Assembly: GCA_003353825.1 (NCBI GenBank)
Contig: PIVW01000200.1
Location: 1-9,823, forward strand
Length of the DNA: 9,823 nucleotides
Direction of reading: 5' to 3'
Source: Chloroflexota bacterium
Lineage (GTDB): Bacteria > Chloroflexota > Anaerolineae > J102
In this document: in pieces, positions 1 to 7,338 of the stretch
Position numbering within the stretch: the stretch's first letter is position 1
Layout of the letters: every line of letters starts with the position of its first letter
Program-made: the position numbers and the translations under genes
The notes under the pieces: generated by a model
Database searches by the model: none
What the model was told of the DNA's origin: nothing
What the model saw: only the letters and a program-made list of their open reading frames with translations

Positions 1-3000
1 GTTGCGGTACAGCTATCGGCGCCTGATCCAACCGGCCGTCCATGTAGGCGACGATCTCGCCGAGAGTGCGCAGGCCGGCCATGACACCGGTGTCGAACTC
101 GGGCAGGGCCGGCACGCGCTCGCGCATGGCGGCCAGGATCTCAACTCGTTTGATCGAGTCGATGCCCAGATCAGTGTCCAACGCCATACCCGGTTCGAGC
201 ATTTCGCTGGGATAGCCGGTCTTTTCGCTGACGACGGCCATCAGCACGGCGTGTAGATCATGGGCTGGAGGAGCGGAGGGAGAATTATCAGTTGCTAATT
301 GCGGATCCTGTAACGGGCGTGAAGCTCCACGATCAGTGGTTCGTGGTGTACGTTGTGCTGCAACGGCATTCGCTTGGTCTGAACTGAACGTCATCACTGG
401 TGGATCGACTGGCGCCTCGGAAAGTGTCGGGCCGGATTGTTCTTCCACAGTATGCCCGGGGATGGGTGCAGAATAGGCGGTGGAAGAGTTCCCGCTAGCA
501 GTAGCCGATGGCTGTTCGGCTGCAGCCGGTGCAATCAGCGCTGGGCCAGGACTCACACCGTGTGTTGCGGCAGCAAGCGACAACATGGCTTCCAGGCTGC
601 GCATCGATTGTTCGGCTACCTGGAGAAAGGCCATATGTGCATCGGCGGTCTGCTGCTGAAGCGTCTGCACGGCATTGGCCCAGGCTAGTGATTGACTGGC
701 GTTGGTAGCCGGGGCCGCCGAAGTTGAAGCAACTTCCGCTTTTGCTGGATGCACTGGCGCTGGATACCGCGATACAGGCTGGACGGGGGCTTGAACCTGG
801 GGGGGAGCAGCTTTCGGTGGGGCTGTCGACGCAGATGGGGCGATGGATGGTGCCGGTTGTTGCGGTACTGGCGGTGTAAGCGACGCCAGGGCAGGCGCAA
901 CAGGCTGTGTTATATGTGGCTCAGATGATGCATCTGCTGCTGTCGGAGTGTTGTTGGTTGATCGGTTGTTGGCTCTGTTCATCTTATCTGCCGTGGCTTG
1001 TTGGTTGTTCACCGCTGGATGCTTTCCATTGCGTGGGGGGTTGGGTGCGGCGAGTCCAGCCGCACCGCCAGCAGGGGGATACGGTTTCGCGTAATTCACC
1101 CCGCTGATATTGACGGCGAGTTTGGGTGTGCTGCGCCTGCATGGGTCGTCTCCATAAGCAACGCCTTCCCACAACTGTTCCAAGGCCAACGGCACAGCGG
1201 CGACGGCGAGTTGAGCCAGGCCCTGCCAAAGGCTGGTCAGCCCATGCTGGCCCTTGCGATCCAGGGCAACAGCTTGATACGGCCGGTCTTTCAAGCAACT
1301 CTTTACCAAGCTGGTCAACACGGCGCCGGGTCCGACCTCGACAAAGGTGCGAACGCCGGCGGCGTACATGGTCTCGATCTGTTCGGCAAAACGCACCGGC
1401 TCGGCTATCTGGCCGGCAAGTGTCTCGCGGATGGCGTCTGGCATGTTTGAATAGGCCGCGGCCATGCTGTTGGCGTAAACCGGAATCAGCGGTTTGCCGA
1501 CAGGCACTTCGTCCAGGAAGCTGCGAAATGGTGCTGCGGCAGGACTTACTATGGCCGAATGGAAAGCGGTCGAGACCGGCAGTCGTTGGAAGCGGATCGC
1601 AGCCTGGCGCAACTTCTCTTCTGTCGCCTGGATTGCGCTTTCGCTGCCGGAAATAACCACCTGATCGGGGCTGTTATGGTTGGCAATCACCACGCCTGTT
1701 TTCCAATCTGCGAGCATCGACGCCACTGCCTCGGCGTTGTGGAAAATTGCGGCCATAGCGCCGGGGTACAGGGTGGCAGCCTCGGCCATCAATTCGCCGC
1801 GCTTGCGCGCCACAGCCAAGAAGACTTTGCGATCGAACACACCAGCGCAGTGCAACGCTGTCACTTCGCCAAAGCTGTGACCAGCGACGACATCCGGCGT
1901 GATCCCCAGCTGAGACAACAGCGCCAGCAGGCTCAAGCTGGCGGCGCCGATAGATGGCTGCGCCCATTCCGTTGCGCGCAGGCGAGCCTCCTGGACAGCA
2001 CGGCCATCGTCGCTGAAAACCGGCTGGGGAAATACGATCTCGTGCAGACACCCCCCCTGTCCAAACTCCAGGTTGGCCGCTTCATCCCAGACAGCCCGGT
2101 TCTTATCAAAGGCAAGCGCCAGGTCGGCGCCCATGCCAACATACTGGCTGCCCTGTCCCGGAAAAAGGAAGGCCAGTTTGCCGCCGTGACCCAATGCGTC
2201 GTCGCCAGAGAAGAACCAGCCACTCGGCGCTTGTTGGGTGCTGGTCGGGTCGCGCTCCATGGCCGTGGTGGCTGCCTCCAGCTTGGTTCGCAGATCGCCC
2301 ATATCTTTAGCGACTACGGCCATCCGCAGGCCATGGCTGGTCTGAAATGCCAACTGGCTCGAACGGGCCAGAAACTGGAAACCGTCATCACTGTCAAATT
2401 CTGCGGCCAGTTGCTGGGCGCCCGCCACAGTTTCCTGGACATTGGCACCGCTGACGAGGAACAATTCGGTCGGCGATGGGCGAAACCCATCTTTATGGCC
2501 CGTGTTTCCGGTGTACTCCTCCAGCGTGACGTGAAAATTGCTACCGCCAAAGCCAAAGGATGAGACCGACGCCCGGCGCGGGTGGCTAACATCGCGAATC
2601 CACGGTCGCGTCTGAGTGTTGATGTAAAACGGGCTTTCGTCGATGGCAAGATTCGGGTTAGGGCGGTCGACTTTGATCGTCGGCGGCAGCACCTTGTGAT
2701 GCAGAGCCAGCACAGCCTTGATCAAGGCGGCTGCGCCGGCCGCGCCCTTGGTGTGTCCGATCTGAGATTTGATAGAACCGATTGCGCACCATTGTTTGCC
2801 GTCCGGGTCGGCTTCGGCAAAGACGCTGCTGGCGCCGGTGAATTCGGCGACGTCACCGGCTTTGGTGGCAGTGCCGTGCGCTTCGAGCAATTCCACGGTG
2901 CGTGGCGAGTAGCCGGCGACAGCGTAAGCGCGGCGCAGCGCCTGTGCCTGGCCGGAGGCTTTGGGGGCATAGACCGCAGTGCCCTTGCCGTCGGAACTGG

Positions 3001-3922
3001 CGCCCAGACCGCGGATCACAGCATAGATGCGGTCGCCGTCGCCCTCGGCGTCCTCCAAGCGGCGCAACGCCAGCATACCCAATCCCTCGCCCAGCATGGT
3101 GCCGTCAGCCTGGTCAGAGAAAGGTCGGCAGTCGCCACTGGTCGACAGGGCTGGCGTTTTGCTGAAGCACATATACATGAGGATGTTGTTGAGTGTGTCC
3201 GCGCCGCCGACGATTACCATATCGGCCTGACGCATATAAAGCTCGCCCATGCCCATGGAGAGCGCCGAAAACGAACTGGCGCAGGCGGCGTCGACGACGC
3301 AGTTTGTTCCGCCCAGGTCGAAATTATTGGCAATGCGCCCGGCAATAACGTTGCCGAGCAGACCAGGGAAGGAGGCCTCGGTCCACGGCACGTAGGAGTC
3401 GGCAATGTGATCGCAGATAACCTGCGCCTCATCTTCGGGGATCCCATTGGCGCGCAAGGCGTTCAGCCAGATCGGGCGTTGCAGTCGCGACCCCAGGTCG
3501 ATAACCAGTTCCGTGGCGCCGACGGCGCCCAGGATCACACTGATACGGCTCTTTTCGATATGTTGAAAATCGCCGCCTGACGCATCTTCCAACACCTGCT
3601 GGGCGACGATCAGACCGAGCAACTGACTGGTGTCAGTCTGTTGAACGACAGTGGGCGGAACGCCATAGGCCATGGCATCGAAAGGCACTTCATCCAAAAA
3701 AGCGCCACGTTTGCCATGGGTTTTGTCTGGGGCTGTGGGGTCGGGGTCGTAGTAATCTTCAATCAACCAGTAGTTTTGGGGAATTTCTTTGATCTGATCC
3801 CGGCCTTCGATAATATTTCGCCAGAAGCCACGTACGTCAGTGGAGCCTGGAAACAGCGCACCGACACCGACGACTGCAATGGCTGGGGTGACAGATTCAT
3901 GGTGCTCTTTTTGATTACTCAT
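1..3922 (-). CDS. PfaA-like iterative polyketide/PUFA synthase (KS-AT-ACP...), 3' end outside window
   Basis: Multidomain synthase that should condense malonyl units onto a growing acyl chain held on its own carrier domain. The frame is open for 1307 codons from ATG 3922 to the window edge. KS spans about residues 13-465: DAACASS with Cys214, EAHGTAT with His349, IGHTKGAAG with His390, and closing SFGFGGSNFH at 455-464. AT spans about 585-870: FPGQGSQ at 587-593, GHSFGE with Ser683, and TAFHSA with His788, a pattern typical of malonyl specificity. A VNYAKPYPP segment near 943 is the usual PfaA-type end of the AT block. Residues about 950-1215 form a Pro/Ala/Ser/Gln-rich linker. One ACP follows, with LGIDSIKRVE and phosphopantetheine Ser1256. 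The KS style (TDTSQLL, PWTEASFPGLLGN) and the ACP motif are those of PUFA synthases. AAGGA lies 12 nt before the ATG. Further ACPs, KR and DH are expected beyond base 1 but not seen. Alternative: another PfaA-related glycolipid or polyketide synthase. Confidence 0.95.
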   Translation of the reverse strand, partial: MSNQKEHHESVTPAIAVVGVGALFPGSTDVRGFWRNIIEGRDQIKEIPQNYWLIEDYYDPDPTAPDKTHGKRGAFLDEVPFDAMAYGVPPTVVQQTDTSQLLGLIVAQQVLEDASGGDFQHIEKSRISVILGAVGATELVIDLGSRLQRPIWLNALRANGIPEDEAQVICDHIADSYVPWTEASFPGLLGNVIAGRIANNFDLGGTNCVVDAACASSFSALSMGMGELYMRQADMVIVGGADTLNNILMYMCFSKTPALSTSGDCRPFSDQADGTMLGEGLGMLALRRLEDAEGDGDRIYAVIRGLGASSDGKGTAVYAPKASGQAQALRRAYAVAGYSPRTVELLEAHGTATKAGDVAEFTGASSVFAEADPDGKQWCAIGSIKSQIGHTKGAAGAAALIKAVLALHHKVLPPTIKVDRPNPNLAIDESPFYINTQTRPWIRDVSHPRRASVSSFGFGGSNFHVTLEEYTGNTGHKDGFRPSPTELFLVSGANVQETVAGAQQLAAEFDSDDGFQFLARSSQLAFQTSHGLRMAVVAKDMGDLRTKLEAATTAMERDPTSTQQAPSGWFFSGDDALGHGGKLAFLFPGQGSQYVGMGADLALAFDKNRAVWDEAANLEFGQGGCLHEIVFPQPVFSDDGRAVQEARLRATEWAQPSIGAASLSLLALLSQLGITPDVVAGHSFGEVTALHCAGVFDRKVFLAVARKRGELMAEAATLYPGAMAAIFHNAEAVASMLADWKTGVVIANHNSPDQVVISGSESAIQATEEKLRQAAIRFQRLPVSTAFHSAIVSPAAAPFRSFLDEVPVGKPLIPVYANSMAAAYSNMPDAIRETLAGQIAEPVRFAEQIETMYAAGVRTFVEVGPGAVLTSLVKSCLKDRPYQAVALDRKGQHGLTSLWQGLAQLAVAAVPLALEQLWEGVAYGDDPCRRSTPKLAVNISGVNYAKPYPPAGGAAGLAAPNPPRNGKHPAVNNQQATADKMNRANNRSTNNTPTAADASSEPHITQPVAPALASLTPPVPQQPAPSIAPSASTAPPKAAPPQVQAPVQPVSRYPAPVHPAKAEVASTSAAPATNASQSLAWANAVQTLQQQTADAHMAFLQVAEQSMRSLEAMLSLAAATHGVSPGPALIAPAAAEQPSATASGNSSTAYSAPIPGHTVEEQSGPTLSEAPVDPPVMTFSSDQANAVAAQRTPRTTDRGASRPLQDPQLATDNSPSAPPAHDLHAVLMAVVSEKTGYPSEMLEPGMALDTDLGIDSIKRVEILAAMRERVPALPEFDTGVMAGLRTLGEIVAYMDGRLDQAPIAVPQ

Positions 3923-4062
3923 CGAATGTTGTTTTCCTTGTAGAACGAACATACATCCATTGCGTCGCGACGACGATGCCGGATGGTGATAGGCCAATGG
4001 TTTCGTTTTCGCTTGGCGGTTTCATGTAAAGTAGCCGCAACGCCTGGATCGAAAACCTTGAT

Positions 4063-5697
4063 CTACTGCAATAGTCGCGGTCGAAAGGCGAACGCAGCGG
4101 CTGGAACCGGCACGCCGTAGCTGCGTAATTGTGCGGCACGGGTGGCACAAGCGGCTCCCTCGAGCAAATTGAGCGCCACCTGGACGACTGTGCGGTTTTT
4201 TGGATTTTCCAGGAAGGAACCCTTGACCCAGGCATTGAATGCACCCATGGCCGGCCCGCACCATATCTGGTAGTCGAGGCGCCGATCGCTGTCGCCATCG
4301 ATGGGCCAGCGGCTGGAGCGTCCCAGATAGGAACGAAAAACAAGCGCCATCTTGTGCTTGGGGTCGCGTTCGGCTCGTTCGATTTCGTGCGGGCCGTGTA
4401 CTGCGAAGAACTTGCAGGTGTCGTCCCACATCTCGCCGACAGACTGGCGGAAAAGCTGTTTCTCTATGCGCGCCAGATCGTCGGCAGGAATGGCGTCGAG
4501 CGAGGGGAAGCGGGTGTAGAGGTTGTAGAGGGTAGCTGCGCGTGAGGCAAACAGGGTGCCACGCTTGAGAACCTGCACCTTGACACCCAGTTCGAACATG
4601 TCGGCCGAAGGCGCCATAGTCATGTCAGCCAGTTCGGCTTGTGCCAACAATGCCTTGGCATCGTCAGAGACGCCGGCCTCACGGCAACTCTGGTTGACCG
4701 AGCCGGTGAGTACATAGGCAGCGCCCAACGCAAAGGCGGCCGCCACCGATTGTGGCGTACCGAGACCGCCGGCGGCGCCGAGGCGGATCGGGCGCGCATA
4801 GTCGTAACGCGCCACCAGGTCGTCGCGCAGTTGGGATAAGGTCGGAAAGAGCGAACCGAGAGGCCGGTTGTCGGTGTGCCCGCCAGAATCGGATTCGACG
4901 GTGATATCCTCGGCCACAGGCAGGCGTTGGGCCAACGCAACTTCCTCTTCTGTCAGGTCGCCGGTCTGAACCAGGGCATCAAGGATGGCCTGCGGTGGCG
5001 GCGACATGAAGTGCTGGGCGACCTCAGGTCTCGAAATCTTAGCGAATACGTGGTTTGGTCGCTGAATCTGTCCTATGGCGTCACTCTTGACGCCGCGGAA
5101 CGCGTAGCGCACAACGGCTGGCGTCAGGGCCATGAAGGCTGAAGCCTCGAGGCGACGCACATCATAGTTTAGGAGAAGTGAAACAACGCGGCTCTCCAAC
5201 TGCGGGTCGTTAGGTGAATGAATGAGATTGCAGCCCCATGGGCGCGTTGTACCGAGTGTCTCCTGCAATGTGACCAGTGCTTGTTCGACACGTGCGGGGC
5301 TGAGTCCACCGGCGCCGAAAAAACCAAGCATGCCAGCGCCGGCCATTTCGATGACGAGCGCCTCCGATGTAATACCACGCGCCATCGCACCGGCGACGTA
5401 GGGAAAACGTAAGCCGTGCGCTTCAAGAAAGGCGCGGTCGCCAAGCCACTCGGGATAGAGCGCGGGTAGCACAGCCAGGCACGGGAAGTTGAACGTTTGC
5501 GCAGTGTCGCCGCTAGCGCCTGACAACATGCGAAACTCGCCACCCATGCCGACGCCGACAACGCCAGTCGTTCCGTTACGTACAATGTACGCAGGGGATC
5601 GAAATGCGGCAATCGACTGCGTCAAAACATCAGGCGTAAAATGGGCCGCACCACTCGACGCGAACCATTCTCCGATAACTCGTAATCCGATGCTCAA
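4063..5697 (-). CDS. pfaD: PfaD-family FMN-dependent enoyl reductase
   Basis: Trans-acting reductase of PUFA-type synthases: a TIM-barrel flavoprotein of the 2-nitropropane dioxygenase-like group that reduces the enoyl-ACP intermediate. From the TTG start at 5697 it is 544 residues. Visible features: an N-terminal GVVGVGMGGEF segment (about 45-55), a barrel core with YVAGAMARGITSE near 100-112, the family signature ESDSGGHTDNRP at 268-279, a flavin-phosphate-type LGAAGGLGTPQ stretch at 306-316 followed by AAYVLTGSVNQ, and the C-terminal YLGRSSRWPIDGD / DYQIWCGPAMGAFN block (about 457-487) seen in PfaD proteins. I chose TTG 5697 because AGAGGT stands 4 nt upstream of it. A GTG at 5721 would add 8 residues but has no visible ribosome site. 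The gene lies 140 bp upstream of the synthase on the same strand, so both are probably one transcription unit. Length is normal and no damage is seen. Confidence 0.93.
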   Translation of the reverse strand: MSIGLRVIGEWFASSGAAHFTPDVLTQSIAAFRSPAYIVRNGTTGVVGVGMGGEFRMLSGASGDTAQTFNFPCLAVLPALYPEWLGDRAFLEAHGLRFPYVAGAMARGITSEALVIEMAGAGMLGFFGAGGLSPARVEQALVTLQETLGTTRPWGCNLIHSPNDPQLESRVVSLLLNYDVRRLEASAFMALTPAVVRYAFRGVKSDAIGQIQRPNHVFAKISRPEVAQHFMSPPPQAILDALVQTGDLTEEEVALAQRLPVAEDITVESDSGGHTDNRPLGSLFPTLSQLRDDLVARYDYARPIRLGAAGGLGTPQSVAAAFALGAAYVLTGSVNQSCREAGVSDDAKALLAQAELADMTMAPSADMFELGVKVQVLKRGTLFASRAATLYNLYTRFPSLDAIPADDLARIEKQLFRQSVGEMWDDTCKFFAVHGPHEIERAERDPKHKMALVFRSYLGRSSRWPIDGDSDRRLDYQIWCGPAMGAFNAWVKGSFLENPKNRTVVQVALNLLEGAACATRAAQLRSYGVPVPAAAFAFRPRLLQ

Positions 5698-5699
5698 GG

Positions 5700-5900
5700 T
5701 TACCTCTTCCAGAAGATACACAGCGCCATGACAGGCGACAACCTGAGTCGCTCCATTTGCGACTGCTGGGCCACCTGGTAAAAGGGCGCAAATTTTGGGG
5801 TCATCACGGCTCTATCCGTTGATTTAACATGTGTCCAGTTGGCTAAATTTGCATGATGAAAAGAGACGATGCCACTCGTGATCGGATTACTATTGGTCAT
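5700..5900 (-). other. Possible 66-codon leader ORF coupled to pfaD
   Basis: A short frame from ATG 5900 to TAA 5702-5700 lies in the presumed pfaD leader. It matches no family I recognise and has no clear ribosome site at its first ATG (internal ATGs at 5804, 5756 and 5732). Its only notable property is position: its stop overlaps the pfaD ribosome site and ends 2 nt before the proposed TTG start. That would allow translational coupling. It may equally be chance. Confidence 0.2.
5702..5707 (-). promoter_or_regulatory. Ribosome binding site deciding the pfaD start
   Basis: On the minus strand AGAGGT is followed by AACC and then TTG (5697-5695). This is a good match to the anti-Shine-Dalgarno sequence at usable spacing. 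The competing GTG at 5721 has no purine-rich site before it. The stop codon (TAA, 5702-5700) of a short upstream reading frame overlaps the site. Confidence 0.5.
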
Positions 5901-6050
5901 CGCGCCGCGTCATGAGTCACCAAACATATGCAAGCCTAATTAACTCTATCATAAATCAATCGGGCAAGGCAATTGGAGCACACGCTCCGTCTCCATAATT
6001 CGTGTATCCCAGGCACGTTCTCAACCGACACGACTCACTAGCTCGAATCC

Positions 6051-6079
6051 ATTATGGTGATTGTCGTACAGCCGGTCAA
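6051..6079 (-). promoter_or_regulatory. Predicted sigma-70-type promoter for pfaD and the synthase
   Basis: Read on the minus strand: TTGACC (6079-6074), a spacer of exactly 17 bp, then CATAAT (6056-6051). Each hexamer matches the consensus at 5 of 6 positions. Transcription would begin near 6044 and run toward pfaD, leaving a leader of about 350 nt before the TTG start. No other pair of similar quality was noticed in this gap. Confidence 0.45.
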
Positions 6080-6156
6080 GACGATAATCAGTAGTACGTG
6101 CAGCGACAGAAATGTTGTGATCGAGCGAGTGAGGGTATTCATCTGTGTTTGTCAAG

Positions 6157-6238
6157 CGAAAACGCGCCCACTCGCGTGTGAGAAACGCGCCCAGTAGGGG
6201 TAGATTGAGAAGGGTTGCGCGCGTCGAAAACGCGCCCA
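6157..6238. repeat. Cluster of three cgaaaacgcgccca-type repeats with inverted half sites
   Basis: Copies 1 (6157-6170) and 3 (6225-6238) are identical over 14 bp, cgaaaacgcgccca. Copy 2 (6182-6193) has the variant gaaacgcgccca. Copies 2 and 3 are each preceded by an inverted half: CGCGT(6173-6177)-7 nt-ACGCG, and GCGCGT(6219-6224)-5 nt-ACGCGC(6230-6235). The cluster sits about 80-160 bp upstream of the predicted -35 box. It could be an array of regulator sites or a remnant of a dispersed palindromic repeat; the sequence alone does not decide. Confidence 0.5.
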
Positions 6239-6265
6239 GAGTTGATAGGTATACTAACCAACCAA

Positions 6266-6393
6266 TGGTGCTAGTTGAAAATCTTTGATTTTTAATCGAT
6301 TCAGCAATTTTGCCGAATATTGGATTTCGCGAATGGTCAATAGTGGCACATATTTGGCATTTTGGGCTGAAATAGCCCCGTAAACTAGCACCA
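6266..6393. repeat. 128-bp element with 11-bp perfect terminal inverted repeats (MITE-like)
   Basis: Left end tggtgctagtt (6266-6276) and right end aactagcacca (6383-6393) are exact reverse complements. The interior is AT-rich, has no coding sign, and includes small hairpins (AAAATC-TTT-GATTTT near the left end; GGGCT-GAAAT-AGCCC at 6364-6378). Size and ends fit a non-autonomous miniature transposable element. A target-site duplication is not evident beyond a possible 2-bp AA, so the mobile assignment is tentative. It lies next to the start of the decayed thioesterase region. Confidence 0.4.
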
Positions 6394-6511
6394 AAGGTTC
6401 CATACATTGGCAACCTATCTGATGGCGCAATTTGACCTTGAGAAAGCTATGTCTCGCGAAAAGGGCACTGATGACTCATTTGAGATCAGCAAGGTTCGGC
6501 AGGTCGATAAC

Positions 6512-6858
6512 AGCCTCGTACTCATTCAACCACGGACCCTCAATCCTCCGCTCTATCTCGTACCCAGTCTTTTCGGAACGGCCTATGTCTTTCACAATCT
6601 TCTCGACTGCCTTAATACTCTGGGCCCAGAACGCAGTTAATACACCTTCCAATATCCGAACCCCCCAAGCAACTTATCACAAATCAGTGCGCTTGAAAAA
6701 CAAGTAGGGTGTTATGCCACCAACTTCGCCACGTGCAGCCCTCAGGATCCTGTTCAATTGGAGGTTACAGTTTGGGAGGACTCATTGCTATCGAGATGAC
6801 CAGGCAACTGAAAACTCAAGACGCGGACGTTTCTGTCATACGGATCGATCCTCCCCCT
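6512..6858 (+). pseudogene. Decayed alpha/beta-hydrolase thioesterase domain (NRPS/PKS type)
   Basis: Remnant of a chain-releasing thioesterase. The first part, in one frame, reads LVLIQPRTLNPPLYLV (from 6515) and then LLDCLNTLGPERS, the normal opening of a C-terminal TE domain after a carrier domain. An in-frame TAA interrupts it at 6638-6640, yet the same frame stays TE-like beyond the stop (SQISALEKQVGCYATNF). Near 6728-6733 the homology jumps frame and continues as VQPSGSCSIGGYSLGG (6733-6780), containing the nucleophile motif GYSLGG with Ser at 6769-6771, then LIAIEMTRQL. It ends near VIRIDPPPT, well before the catalytic Asp and His expected in a whole domain. Stop, frameshift and missing C-terminal half make it non-functional. 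It continues in frame into the PPTase remnant. The parent was probably the last domain of an NRPS or PKS lost to the left. Confidence 0.75.
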
Positions 6859-6859
6859 A

Positions 6860-7321
6860 CGAGTCGATCCCATTCAGGCAACAGGGTCCTGCACGCTTTT
6901 GCACGGGACCGGCGCCTGGGCGTGGATGTGGATGTGGATGTGGATGTGGAGGCCATCCGTCCCCTCAAAGATTTGGAACAGATGGCAGCCTACGCCATCA
7001 CTCCCCGTGGACGCGTACGATTCTTTTCTCTGCCGCAATCGCATCAGATCCCGGCCTTTTTCAGCTGTTGGACGCGCAAAGAAGCTTTCATGAAGGCAGT
7101 GGGTGTGGGGCTCTTGCTGTCCCCACAACTGTTCGAGATGGCGTTCACTGCCAACGAACCGCCTGCCTTGCAACACCTGCGACCCCACCGTCGAAGAGGG
7201 CACAGAATGGCAGACCAGGGCACTGGATGTTGGGCGTGGGTACGCTACTGCCCTCGCCGCCGAAGGCCACGATATGCGCTATTCGATACATGAAATGATG
7301 CCCGATGGCATTCAGACGTAA
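6860..7321 (+). pseudogene. Truncated, frameshifted Sfp-type 4'-phosphopantetheinyl transferase
   Basis: A PPTase of this family loads phosphopantetheine onto carrier proteins. Seen in order: SHSGN (6868-6882), which is motif FNLSHSG without its first residues; LHAFARDRRLGVDV; the Mg-binding region, altered to GVDVDVDVDVE (6919-6951); AIRPLKDLEQMA; and WTRKEAFMKAVG with the conserved Glu at 7081-7083. Around 7180 the homology shifts frame and continues as DPTVEEGTEWQTRALDVG and GYATALAAEGHD, a normal PPTase C-terminus, to TAA 7319-7321. Roughly the first 100 residues of a typical Sfp protein are missing and replaced by the TE remnant. With the frameshift and the motif expansion this should be inactive. 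It ends 17 bp from the convergent phosphoesterase gene. Confidence 0.8.
6922..6950 (+). repeat. GTGGAT hexanucleotide tandem repeat inside the PPTase metal-binding motif
   Basis: Four perfect GTGGAT units (6922-6945) are followed by a partial fifth unit, GTGGA. In the PPTase frame they encode Val-Asp repeated, turning the usual GVDVE into GVDVDVDVDVE, an excess of three units or six residues. Slipped-strand expansion is the simplest explanation. Confidence 0.9.
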
Positions 7322-7338
7322 TATCAAGCTATCTAACC

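Larger units (their letters stand above)
5698..6511. other. Long intergenic region upstream of pfaD
   Basis: No convincing protein gene is seen in this roughly 800-bp stretch. It holds the pfaD ribosome site and possible leader ORF, a small hairpin (GGAGC-ACAC-GCTCC, 5975-5988), a predicted promoter at 6051-6079, a GC-rich half-site cluster at 6157-6238 and an inverted-repeat element at 6266-6393. A 130-codon minus frame at 6021-6413 crosses both repeat structures and has no family features, so I read it as non-coding. Bases 6407-6511 are open in the frame of the downstream thioesterase remnant but show no recognisable domain. Confidence 0.6.

Noticed and set aside
1559..3580. Two long plus-strand open frames (1559-2563 and 2582-3580) opposite the synthase
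   Set aside because: They lie antisense to the KS and AT domains, whose catalytic motifs are unmistakable on the minus strand. Their translations show no family features and are by-products of high G+C.
4022..4429. Minus-strand frames overlapping the 3' end of pfaD and the gap before the synthase
   Set aside because: They are out-of-frame readings of the PfaD C-terminus, which itself is intact and family-like to its stop at 4063.
6157..6238. CRISPR-like reading of the three GC-rich repeats
   Set aside because: There are only three short, unequal copies with spacings of 25 and 43 bp and no cas genes, which does not fit a CRISPR array.
6021..6413. 130-codon minus-strand frame upstream of pfaD
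   Set aside because: It runs through the half-site repeats and the inverted-repeat element, has no recognisable domain and no ribosome site, and overlaps the predicted promoter.
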